From: Thermus filiformis
GTDB taxonomy: Bacteria; Deinococcota; Deinococci; Deinococcales; Thermaceae
Direction of reading: 5' to 3'
Assembly (NCBI RefSeq): GCF_000771745.2
Contig: NZ_JPSL02000036.1
Location: forward strand, 124,001 to 188,000
DNA: 64,000 bases
Shown piece by piece: positions 15,822 to 23,119 of the stretch. The position numbers and the translations under genes are program-made. The notes below the pieces were generated by a model that saw only the letters and a program-made list of their open reading frames with translations, was not told the origin of the DNA and did no database searches. How positions within the stretch are numbered: the first letter of the stretch is position 1; each line of letters begins with the position of its first letter.

Positions 15822-17758
15822 CAGCGCACCTCCTGGAGGGTGTAGCGGGTGCAGGGGTTCTGCTTCTTCTGCCGGTCGCAGTAGACGTAGTAGGCCATCC
15901 ACCCGTTCTGGCCGTAGCCTATTTCCAGCCGAAACTCCTCATCCTCGTAGGTGTAGACGAAGAGCCCGCCCTTCACCTCCTTCCGGAGGGTTTCCCCGGC
16001 GATCTCCTCCCTCCCGGTGTGCCAGATGGGGGGCACCAGGGTGTCCTCCCCGTCTTCCAGCCCCAGGGCGTCCAGGAGGAAGGTGTTGGTCTCCTTACCG
16101 TCAGCGCTCACGACCGTCTCCGTCACCTTCCAGCGCCCGGGGCCCGCGGGCTCCACCCGGTACTCCAGCCCCCCCACCACCACGGCGAAGCGCTGGCCGT
16201 CCCCCACCTCCCGGCCGTAGCGGAGCTGTACCACCCGGTCGGCCGGGGGAGTAAAAGGAGGACTACCCCTACCGGGTCCCTGGGGCGAGGTCGCGACCGG
16301 CGGCGTCCCGGTCGCGGCGCCCCCGGGGGGAGGTGTGAAGCTTGGGGGAGTAGGTCCGAAGCCCGGCCCTTGCCCGGGCGGGGTGGGCCCAAAGCCCGGC
16401 GGAGTGGGCCCGAACCCGGGGGCCTGGCCCAGGATCTGCACCTGGCCGAGCAGGGCCTGGAAGGCCCCCTGGACCTGGGGGAGGACCTGGGCGGGGGCGA
16501 TGAGCCGGAGGCCGTACGCCCGCCCCCCTTCCACCGTGTAGACCTCCAGGTGCACGTTCTGCGTCCCATCCATGACCAACAGGGCTTGGAACCCCAGGGC
16601 CGGCCTCCCCCCCAGGCTCAGCCCCTGGAGGGGCTGGGTCTGGACCACCTGGATGCCCTGCGTCTGGAGCTGGGCGGTGTTTATGGCCTGGAGAGTGACC
16701 TTGTGGAAGGCCTGCAGGTCTACGTCTGGGGGCAGGGGCTGGGAGTAGGCGGAGAGCAGCGCGTTCCCGGGGCCCCGGAAGTAGGCCGCGTCGGGCTCCT
16801 CGTCCACCAGCTGGAACCCCGGGGGGATGGGGAAGGCCATGCCCAGGCTGGGGTTCTGGTAGACCTGCCCCCCCGGGGAGGGCTGGCCCTGCGGGAACCC
16901 GGGCCCCTGGGGCGGGGCCGCGATGGGCGGCGCCCCGGGTCCGGTGCCCCCGGGGGGAGGTGCGAAGCCCGGCGGGGTGGGGCCGAAGCCTGGGGGAGTG
17001 GGCCCATACCCAGGCGGGGTAGGTCCGAAGCCCGGTTCCTGCCCGGGTGCGGTGGGCCCAAACCCTGGGGGAGTGGGCCCAAACCCAGGCTGGGGAGGTG
17101 CGAAGCCCGGGGGGGTAGGCCCGAAGCCCGGCGGGGTGGGTCCGAACCCAGGGGCCTGGCCCAGGATCTGCACCTGGCCGATCAGGGCCTGGAAGGCCCC
17201 CTGGACCTGGGGGAGGACCTGGGCGGGGGCGGTGAGCTGGAGGCCGTACGCCCGCCCCCCCTCCACCGCGTAGACCGCCAGGTCCACGTACTGCATCCCC
17301 TGGTAGACGATCAGGCTCTGGACTCCCAGGGCCGGCCTCCCCCCCAGGCTCAGCCCCTGGATGGGCTGCCTCTGGACCTGGATGCCCTGCATCCGGAGCT
17401 GGGCGTCCAGGGCGTTCAGGCGCTGGAGGTTGGCCTGGTGGAAGGCCTGCAGGTCTCCGTTTGTGGGCAGGGAGGAGGCGTAGAGCTCCGCGCCCCCAGG
17501 GCCCAGGAAGAGGGCCACCATCCCCCCCATGGCGGGCTGCTCCCCCACCAGCTGGAACCCCGGGGGGATGGGGAAGGCCATGCCCAGGTTGGGGTTCTGG
17601 TAGACCTGCCCCCCCGGGGAGGGCTGGCCCTGCGGGAACCCGGGGGAGGAAGGGGGGAGCTGGCCCGGGGGGAGGCCCGGGGAGGGAGGGACGGGCTGGA
17701 ACTGGGCCAGCGCCCCGCCGAGGAAGAGGACCGCCACCAGCTTCTTCAGACCGAGCAT
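15821..17758 (-). CDS. Secreted protein with a duplicated domain and Pro/Gly repeat linkers
   Basis: The 645-aa product has a signal peptide (about 1-19) and a Pro-rich segment. Domain A (about 51-200) and a very similar domain B (about 297-450) are each followed by linkers made of GFGPTPP-type heptads (203-280 and 452-505). A distinct C-terminal domain (508-645) ends in a CDRQKKQNPC loop. Domains A and B share QVYQNP-LGMAFPIPPGFQLV, SLGGRPALG and APAQVLPQVQGAFQAL, and recall the PsbP/DcrB-type fold, without certainty. ATG 17758 is chosen for the AGGAGGT upstream; an in-frame extension has no signal peptide. A surface or adhesive role is possible. Confidence 0.8.
   Translation of the reverse strand: MLGLKKLVAVLFLGGALAQFQPVPPSPGLPPGQLPPSSPGFPQGQPSPGGQVYQNPNLGMAFPIPPGFQLVGEQPAMGGMVALFLGPGGAELYASSLPTNGDLQAFHQANLQRLNALDAQLRMQGIQVQRQPIQGLSLGGRPALGVQSLIVYQGMQYVDLAVYAVEGGRAYGLQLTAPAQVLPQVQGAFQALIGQVQILGQAPGFGPTPPGFGPTPPGFAPPQPGFGPTPPGFGPTAPGQEPGFGPTPPGYGPTPPGFGPTPPGFAPPPGGTGPGAPPIAAPPQGPGFPQGQPSPGGQVYQNPSLGMAFPIPPGFQLVDEEPDAAYFRGPGNALLSAYSQPLPPDVDLQAFHKVTLQAINTAQLQTQGIQVVQTQPLQGLSLGGRPALGFQALLVMDGTQNVHLEVYTVEGGRAYGLRLIAPAQVLPQVQGAFQALLGQVQILGQAPGFGPTPPGFGPTPPGQGPGFGPTPPSFTPPPGGAATGTPPVATSPQGPGRGSPPFTPPADRVVQLRYGREVGDGQRFAVVVGGLEYRVEPAGPGRWKVTETVVSADGKETNTFLLDALGLEDGEDTLVPPIWHTGREEIAGETLRKEVKGGLFVYTYEDEEFRLEIGYGQNGWMAYYVYCDRQKKQNPCTRYTLQEVR
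16330..17155. repeat. Coding repeat: GFGPTPP-type heptads inside a duplicated domain
   Basis: The linker DNA repeats a roughly 21-bp unit (minus strand, coding G-F-G-P-T-P-P) about eight times at 16960-17155 and three or four times at 16330-16430, with drift to AP and QP variants. The flanking domain copies are also alike at DNA level. Both length polymorphism and slipped-strand errors are expected here. Confidence 0.7.
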
Positions 17759-17774
17759 CTTTCCTAACCTCCTT

Positions 17775-18320
17775 TCACATTCCTGCGCTTCCCGAAAGCC
17801 GGATGCGGAAGACCTGCGCCCGGTAGCGCACCGTGGCCTCCCGGTCGCTTTGGGCGTCCCCGTAAACCTGCGCCCCCACGAAGAAGCTTCCGCTCCGGAG
17901 GGCCTGAAGCTGGCCCGGGGTGAGCGCCTTCTGGCCCTCCACGCAGACCTCCCCTGTCCCGAGGGGGCCCACGTCCCCGCTTCCCGCCACCACCTGGTTC
18001 GCAGGGTCAAAGACGCTTTCCGAGTTCCCCGAGAGGTAGGCGGCGTAGCCCAACCTTCCCTGGAAGGTCGCCCCTGGCGTTTCAGAGGAGAAGCAGACCT
18101 TGAACTCCAGGGTCGCCCCGGAGATCTGCACCCGGCTGTCCGGGGTGTAGGTGATCTCCACCGGCCCCAGCCGCTTGGGGTTGGGGTCCAGCCCCCCGGC
18201 CCCCACCTGGAAGGTGCCCTCGGCCTCGAGGTAGTCCAGGACGTTCACGGTGTAGCTGAAGGGGACGCTGCAGCCCGCGAGTCCCAAAGCCGCCAGCCAA
18301 ACCCAGCGCTTCCTTGCCAT
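17775..18320 (-). CDS. Lipoprotein of unknown function
   Basis: The 181-aa product has a lipobox (LAALGLAGCS, Cys17) and a beta-rich body with VEITYTPDSRVQISGATLEFKVCFSS and VRYRAQVFRIRLSGSAGM, suggesting a single beta-sandwich. Two further cysteines (in KVCFSS and EVCVEG) may pair. It is the first gene of the operon that continues with the duplicated-domain protein 16 bp downstream. Its start is preceded by AAAGGAGG, partly enclosed in the leader hairpin. No family is recognised. Confidence 0.78.
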   Translation of the reverse strand: MARKRWVWLAALGLAGCSVPFSYTVNVLDYLEAEGTFQVGAGGLDPNPKRLGPVEITYTPDSRVQISGATLEFKVCFSSETPGATFQGRLGYAAYLSGNSESVFDPANQVVAGSGDVGPLGTGEVCVEGQKALTPGQLQALRSGSFFVGAQVYGDAQSDREATVRYRAQVFRIRLSGSAGM

Positions 18321-18332
18321 GCTGCCTCCTTT

Positions 18333-18382
18333 AGACCCCTGGGGGTCTATCCTCAGCCTACCCAGGGGGGTTTACAAAACCC
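18333..18382 (-). promoter_or_regulatory. Copy 1 of a shared promoter/operator/leader module
   Basis: On the minus strand the inverted repeat GGGTTT-TGT-AAACCC (18382-18368) is followed after exactly 7 nt by TAGGCT (18360-18355). A leader hairpin, AGACCCC/GGGGTCT (18348-18333), then reaches the ribosome-binding site. The same order and spacing occur at 21846-21873 and 25365-25392. No consensus -35 is present; the inverted repeat spans that region. Confidence 0.65.
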
Positions 18383-18394
18383 TTACTTCCCTCC

Positions 18395-21300
18395 TTAAGG
18401 CGCCTCGAGGCGCAGGACCTCTGCCTCCAACCCATCCCCCACCTTCCGCACAAGGGCCAAGCGGCCCTCGCGGCTGGGAAGGAGCCGAGGGAGGTATTCA
18501 GAGCCTGGGGGTGAGGTCGGCAGGACGGGGCCCTCCAGAACCGGCTGCGCCCGCTCCAGGTCCACCACCCGGGTGGGGCGCTCAAAGACGACATCTGAAA
18601 CGCCTCCCGTAAGGGCGAAGCGGCCGTCCCAGGTGACGCTGAGAACCTCCCTTCCACCCGGGTAGTTGGGGTGGTTGCCCATGGGAAGGGGGATGATCTT
18701 TTCCGGGCTCATCCCCTTCAGGTAGAGGGCGCGGCTTCCGATGAACTCCAGGCGTTCGGGGCTTCCGTCCAGCTTGAGGACCAGGACCAGGGGCCGCAAG
18801 GGTGGATTTCGGCCGCTATCCCACTCCAGCAGGACCACCCGCTCCCCGTCCGGGGTGACGTCAAAGCTCCAGGCTCCGTGGTTTCCAGAAGGCCTGGCCA
18901 CCAGGGCTTCCACCTCGCCGGTGGGGACGCGGAGGACGTACAGGATGTCGTCGGTGTTGGGATTGGGCGCGGGAGGGGGGCACGTATCCCACCCGCTGAC
19001 GGTGCACGCGACTGCGAAGGCCACCCGCTCGTTTCCCATCACCCTGAGCCCTTTTACCCTCCAGCTCAGGTCCCACCCCTCCAAGCCGGGAAGGGGCACC
19101 GCGGCCACCCGGGTGCGGGTGGCGGTGTCCCAGACCTCTATGGGAAGGGCGAAGAAGGTGGGAACCCCGGCCACCCTCCCGGGGCGGCCTCCCAGGGCGG
19201 CCACCCGGCCTCCCCGCACGTCCATGGACCAGACTTCTCCCATCTCCCCCGCCGCCTGGCTCAGCCCCAGGGTGCCGGTGGCGGGGTCGTAGAGGCCCAG
19301 GCGGTTCTTGCCCTGGTTGTCCAAGGCCATGAACCAGACCCTGCCCCCTTCGTCCAGGGCATGGCTCCTGGCCAGACCCAGGTACCGCAGGACCGTGCTT
19401 CCGGACTCGGGCTTAAAGAGGACGCTGGCCCCCTCGCTCGTCACTACGAGACCCTGGCTGGAGGGGGTGATGGTGCTCCCCAAGACCCTGGGTACCCCGA
19501 AGCGGATCTGGGAGGACGAGCCCACCAATATCTTGTTATAGACATGGAAATAGAGGCCGAAGCCGTCCTTTGCCGAAAGGACTTGGTCGTTGCCGTCGCT
19601 CGGATTCCAGCTCGGGTTCCAACCCGGGAAGGGGTCCCGCAACGCGCCCCCGTGAAGGTCGGTGAGCCGCCAGGTCTCCTGGGCCCCACTCTGCGCGTCC
19701 GTCACCTGGAGGAGCAGGGTTCCCTCGGCCTCGTCAAAGACCGGGTTCCCATGCAGCAACTCCCTCCCGTTTTGTTGGAAAGAGACGTAGGTGCTGTCAC
19801 CTGAGAGGAGTTCTGGTGAGCAACCGCTTGTCTGCCCCGTCTGGGTATCGTACCGTATGCAGTCGGAAGAACCAGAATAGATCAGGGCGAAGCTCCTGTA
19901 GTTACGCACTCCGCCTGCGGGGAAGGGGATACTGCTTGGTGGGAATGGGCTGCTGTTTGAGGCATGGGCATAGACAAGCCTACTGCCGTAGCTCCCGTCG
20001 GGCCTCAGTTGCAGGAGGTCGAGGTAGGTGTACTCGAGGTAGTAGGTTTGCCCGTCCTCCCCCACGTACGAGTTTATGATGCCCCTCCCTCGGAGAAGTA
20101 CCGGGCCATAAGCGTAGCCGTAATCCCTGCCGCTGAGGTCGATAAAGTCATTCCGGTTGTCGATATAGAAGGCAACGCCTTCGCGGTCGCCGATCCTGGG
20201 CTCAAGGGTGTCCTTAGCGCTAACTCCGGAGGGGGTGAGGTGGTAAATTTGAACCTTTGGCCAAGGTCTGAGGGGTCGCGAACCGTCCAAACCTTCCCAG
20301 TACACGCCGGTTTGGCAGGCCACCGCCGCCTGGCTCCGGTCGGGGGCTTCCGCCCAGGCTACGATGCGAATGCAGGAGGTGATCCGGCCGATGAGCTGGG
20401 GCGGGTTTTGGAGGTCCAGCCGGTACACCTCCCACTCCCCACCGGCCCCGCCCAGCAGGAGGAATCCCTCTTCGGGGGAAAGGGTCGCGTACTTCAGGTT
20501 GGGGGGCAGGGGGGCTATGAGGCGGGCGCGGGAGTTCTCCTTGTCCAGGGCGTAGAGGTTGCCGTTGGCCACGAGGAAGAGCGGGCTTAGAGCCATTGCG
20601 GAGTGGCTGGACGCCGGACCGAAGAGGGAGACGGTGTACTCCGGCACCAGGGAGGGGGTGGGGACGCTGGCCGGGGTCACGGTGATGGTCAGCTCCACCC
20701 CCCTGCCCGTGCTGCCCGATTTGGCGACCGCCCAGAACCTGTAGGTCCCCGGCGCCGCGTCCTTGCCCACGCTCAGGGTCACGGTCCGCTCCAGGGGGGT
20801 TTCGCCCAGGAGGAAGGAGGCGGGGTACAGGCTGAAGCCCAGGGGAAGGTCGTAGTGGTCCTGGGGGTCCTGGAGGGTGAGGATGACCCTACCCGACAGG
20901 AGGCCCCCAGGCTTGAGCCTAAGGGTAAGGGAGGCCGTACCCCCCTGGGGGACCTCAATCGCCTTAGGGGACAGGTCAAAATCAATCCCGTCCATGCCCC
21001 CACCCCCGCCGCCCCCTCCTCCTCCGCTTCCCGCCTGGACCTGGACGGAGAAGGAGGCGGTCTGGTCGGGCAGGCCCTCCGCCCGGCCCCGGATGGTGAG
21101 GGCGTAGGTGCCCGTGGGCACCTGCCCTCCCACCTGGAGGAGGACGTAGCTCTCGCCCCCCGTGGCCGGGTTGGGGTCAAAGCTCCAGGCGATCTTGTCC
21201 GGGGCCGGGCTCTGGGCGAGCCGGTCGCTTCCCTCGAGGGAGAGGGTCACGGGCCCCGTGTACCCGTTGCGGGCCAGGCTCACCCTGACCAGGAGCTCCC

Positions 21301-21802
21301 CGTTTTGGTCCACCTGGAAGGAGCTTCCGGGGAGGGAGAGGGCGTACCCCACCCCCAGGGCCACCGGGTCCACGATCTGGCCGTTGGCCTGGCCGTCCGC
21401 GTCCAGGGGGCCGCCGTCTTGGACCTGGAAGGTGGCCTGGTTGCCGCTCAGCTGGGCCCCTTGGATGGGATTGCAGCTCTGGGGGTTCCCCTTGCACTTC
21501 AGGAGGACCGCCCCCTGGGGGATGGGGTTGGGGAAGGTGAGGGTGACGGTGAGGGTCCCCCCCTGGGGCACCTGGGCGGTGAAGGCGATGCCCCCGTAGG
21601 GGGTCTGGTAGCCGGGGGCGTTGACGCTCGCCGCCTGGGGCGCCTGGGTGAAGGTGCCCCCTTGGAGGCCCACCTGGACGGTGCCGTTCCCGGTGTTCAC
21701 CGAGCCGCCGGTGTTTCCACCACCCCCGCCCGTGCCCTGGCCGCCGCAGGCGGCGAGGAGGAGGGCGAGGCCCGTAAGCCAAAGGAGACGGGTCTTCCGC
21801 AT
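18395..21802 (-). CDS. Large lipoprotein: Ig-like N-terminus and beta-propeller-like C-terminus
   Basis: The 1135-aa product has a lipobox (LTGLALLLAACG) and a Gly/Asn-rich spacer. Two or more Ig/cadherin-like beta-sandwich segments follow (about 55-400, with VQVGLQGGTF, LTIRGRAEG, SLTLRLKPGG and TLSVGKDAAPGTYRF), separated by a poly-Gly linker. The last 700 residues are repeats of short beta strands like a WD/PQQ propeller (LFLVANGNLYALDKENSRARL, GRVWFMALDNQGKNRLGLYDP). It is similar in plan and leader to the lipoprotein at 23076. ATG 21802 is chosen over an in-frame upstream start that would include the leader. The middle part (about 19480-20350) has visibly lower GC. Confidence 0.82.
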   Translation of the reverse strand: MRKTRLLWLTGLALLLAACGGQGTGGGGGNTGGSVNTGNGTVQVGLQGGTFTQAPQAASVNAPGYQTPYGGIAFTAQVPQGGTLTVTLTFPNPIPQGAVLLKCKGNPQSCNPIQGAQLSGNQATFQVQDGGPLDADGQANGQIVDPVALGVGYALSLPGSSFQVDQNGELLVRVSLARNGYTGPVTLSLEGSDRLAQSPAPDKIAWSFDPNPATGGESYVLLQVGGQVPTGTYALTIRGRAEGLPDQTASFSVQVQAGSGGGGGGGGGGMDGIDFDLSPKAIEVPQGGTASLTLRLKPGGLLSGRVILTLQDPQDHYDLPLGFSLYPASFLLGETPLERTVTLSVGKDAAPGTYRFWAVAKSGSTGRGVELTITVTPASVPTPSLVPEYTVSLFGPASSHSAMALSPLFLVANGNLYALDKENSRARLIAPLPPNLKYATLSPEEGFLLLGGAGGEWEVYRLDLQNPPQLIGRITSCIRIVAWAEAPDRSQAAVACQTGVYWEGLDGSRPLRPWPKVQIYHLTPSGVSAKDTLEPRIGDREGVAFYIDNRNDFIDLSGRDYGYAYGPVLLRGRGIINSYVGEDGQTYYLEYTYLDLLQLRPDGSYGSRLVYAHASNSSPFPPSSIPFPAGGVRNYRSFALIYSGSSDCIRYDTQTGQTSGCSPELLSGDSTYVSFQQNGRELLHGNPVFDEAEGTLLLQVTDAQSGAQETWRLTDLHGGALRDPFPGWNPSWNPSDGNDQVLSAKDGFGLYFHVYNKILVGSSSQIRFGVPRVLGSTITPSSQGLVVTSEGASVLFKPESGSTVLRYLGLARSHALDEGGRVWFMALDNQGKNRLGLYDPATGTLGLSQAAGEMGEVWSMDVRGGRVAALGGRPGRVAGVPTFFALPIEVWDTATRTRVAAVPLPGLEGWDLSWRVKGLRVMGNERVAFAVACTVSGWDTCPPPAPNPNTDDILYVLRVPTGEVEALVARPSGNHGAWSFDVTPDGERVVLLEWDSGRNPPLRPLVLVLKLDGSPERLEFIGSRALYLKGMSPEKIIPLPMGNHPNYPGGREVLSVTWDGRFALTGGVSDVVFERPTRVVDLERAQPVLEGPVLPTSPPGSEYLPRLLPSREGRLALVRKVGDGLEAEVLRLEAP

Positions 21803-21845
21803 ACCGGTCCCTGCCTTTCGGGACCCCCTAGGAGGGTCTACCTTC

Positions 21846-21873
21846 ATTCTCCCGAGGGGGGTTTACAAAACCC
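21846..21873 (-). promoter_or_regulatory. Copy 2 of the shared promoter/operator/leader module
   Basis: The inverted repeat GGGTTT-TGT-AAACCC lies at 21873-21859 (minus). After 7 nt comes GAGAAT (21851-21846) as the -10. The downstream leader carries AGACCC...GGGGGTC and ends GAAAGGCAGGGACCGGT before the ATG, matching the 25322 leader almost base for base. Confidence 0.65.
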
Positions 21874-21889
21874 TTACTTCCGCAGGGGG

Positions 21890-23119
21890 TCATTCCGACC
21901 TCTTAACTGTGACGTGCTCGCCCCCTTGGTCCCCCGCCTTGGAATCCGCGCCCTTTTTGTCCTCCTCCAGCCGGGTCTCCAGCCTTTGCGAGAGGAAGGG
22001 GAAGAGGCGCTCGCTGAAGCCCAGGGCCACCCCCAGGCCGTAGGCCCCGGGGGGGTCAAGGAGCCTCTGGAGCTCCGGGCCCAGGGCCCCCACATCCAGC
22101 AGCGCCTTCAGGAGGAGCCAGCCCAGGAGGGCGGCCACACCCCCCAGGGCGGGGGCCAGGAAGAGGGGCACCCAATAAGCCCCGTAGTCGGTGGGGAGGG
22201 ACTTGGCGTGCACCACCCTGAAGAGGCGGGAGACGAGGCCGCCCCCCAGGCCCGAGAGGTAGAGGAAGAGGGGCTCCGGGCCCGAGGGGTAGGCCCAGGG
22301 CCAGAGCCCCGGCGGCCAGAGAAGGCCTAGGAGGAGGCTCAGGCCCAGGGTGAGGAGGAGAAGGTAGGTGCCCTTGTTAAAGAAGGTGAGGAGGCGGGCG
22401 TACTCCCGGTCCCGGGCGTCGTAGAGGTCGGCCAGGACCTCCTGGAGGAGGGCTTTTTCCCGGGCACAGTCGTTCGGGGCGCCGGGTGCGCCTTGTCCGT
22501 TCCTCTTCCCCGTTTCCCCAGCTCCGTGAGGTTGCTGGCGCGCCGCTTCTCCCTTCTGGGAGGAACCTTCCCCCTCCTCTGTGGGTTTTCCTTGTTCTCC
22601 CGAGACCCGGGCGACCTCTTCTTGGGTAGTGCCCTTCTGGGGCTGTGGCGGTTCGTTGGGGCGCGGGAGATCCTGGTACTCCCTAAGGGCCCGCTCCCAG
22701 ACGCGGCGCTTCTCCTCAGGGAGGACGGAGAGGTCGGCGAGGGCCCCCCGGAGCCGGGCCTTCACCTGCTCGCAGTCCGCCCCCTCCACCGCCAGGCGTT
22801 CGGCCCGGTGCATCAGGACCCAGGCCCTCATCTCCCCCGCGCCGTTCCAGAGGAAGAGCCAGGTGCGCTTTGTAAGAAAAGAGGGTAGATTACACGGATT
22901 TCTTATCAGAACCTCCTCCGCCTTATCCAGGACCTCCCCGACCGCCTTGTTGTTCCCGTGCTCGGCCCTGAGGCCCCGGAGCTGGGCCAGGGCCAGGCTG
23001 CGGGAGGGGAGGGCGATCTTGTGGTAGCGGACCCAGAGGAAGAGGAGGAGGTAGCCCCCCGCGACCAGGAGCCACTTAGCGTATGCGGGCCACCCGCAGC
23101 TCACCGTTTCGGATCCCAT
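21890..23119 (-). CDS. Membrane protein with a soluble middle region and C-terminal multi-helix domain
   Basis: The 409-aa product has one N-terminal helix (WLLVAGGYLLLFLWV) and a helical region of about 120 residues with scattered Cys. A hydrophilic low-complexity stretch follows (rich in Q, E, K and G, about 160-225), then four predicted helices, including GLSLLLGLLWPPGLWPWAY and APALGGVAALLGWLLLKALLDVG. The motif GLGGGLVSRLFRV and the closing GVALGFSERLFPFLSQRLE recur in bacterial proteins of unknown function. ATG 23119 has GGGAGGGTG upstream and overlaps the previous gene by 44 bp; a GTG at 23104 is the alternative. It is cotranscribed with the lipoprotein at 23076. Confidence 0.72.
   Translation of the reverse strand: MGSETVSCGWPAYAKWLLVAGGYLLLFLWVRYHKIALPSRSLALAQLRGLRAEHGNNKAVGEVLDKAEEVLIRNPCNLPSFLTKRTWLFLWNGAGEMRAWVLMHRAERLAVEGADCEQVKARLRGALADLSVLPEEKRRVWERALREYQDLPRPNEPPQPQKGTTQEEVARVSGEQGKPTEEGEGSSQKGEAARQQPHGAGETGKRNGQGAPGAPNDCAREKALLQEVLADLYDARDREYARLLTFFNKGTYLLLLTLGLSLLLGLLWPPGLWPWAYPSGPEPLFLYLSGLGGGLVSRLFRVVHAKSLPTDYGAYWVPLFLAPALGGVAALLGWLLLKALLDVGALGPELQRLLDPPGAYGLGVALGFSERLFPFLSQRLETRLEEDKKGADSKAGDQGGEHVTVKRSE

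Noticed and set aside
16330-17155. Regularly spaced repeats that could look like a CRISPR array
   Set aside because: The period is about 21 bp with no spacers, and the repeats encode GFGPTPP heptads in frame with a signal-peptide protein.
16019-17767. A 582-codon open frame opposite the duplicated-domain protein
   Set aside because: It is a mirror of the Pro/Gly repeat; its composition (Gly, Arg, Glu, His) is that of a shadow frame.
20603-22330. A 575-codon open frame antisense to the large lipoprotein gene
   Set aside because: The lipoprotein has a lipobox, a ribosome-binding site and recognisable domains. The antisense frame spans a promoter region and has no motifs.
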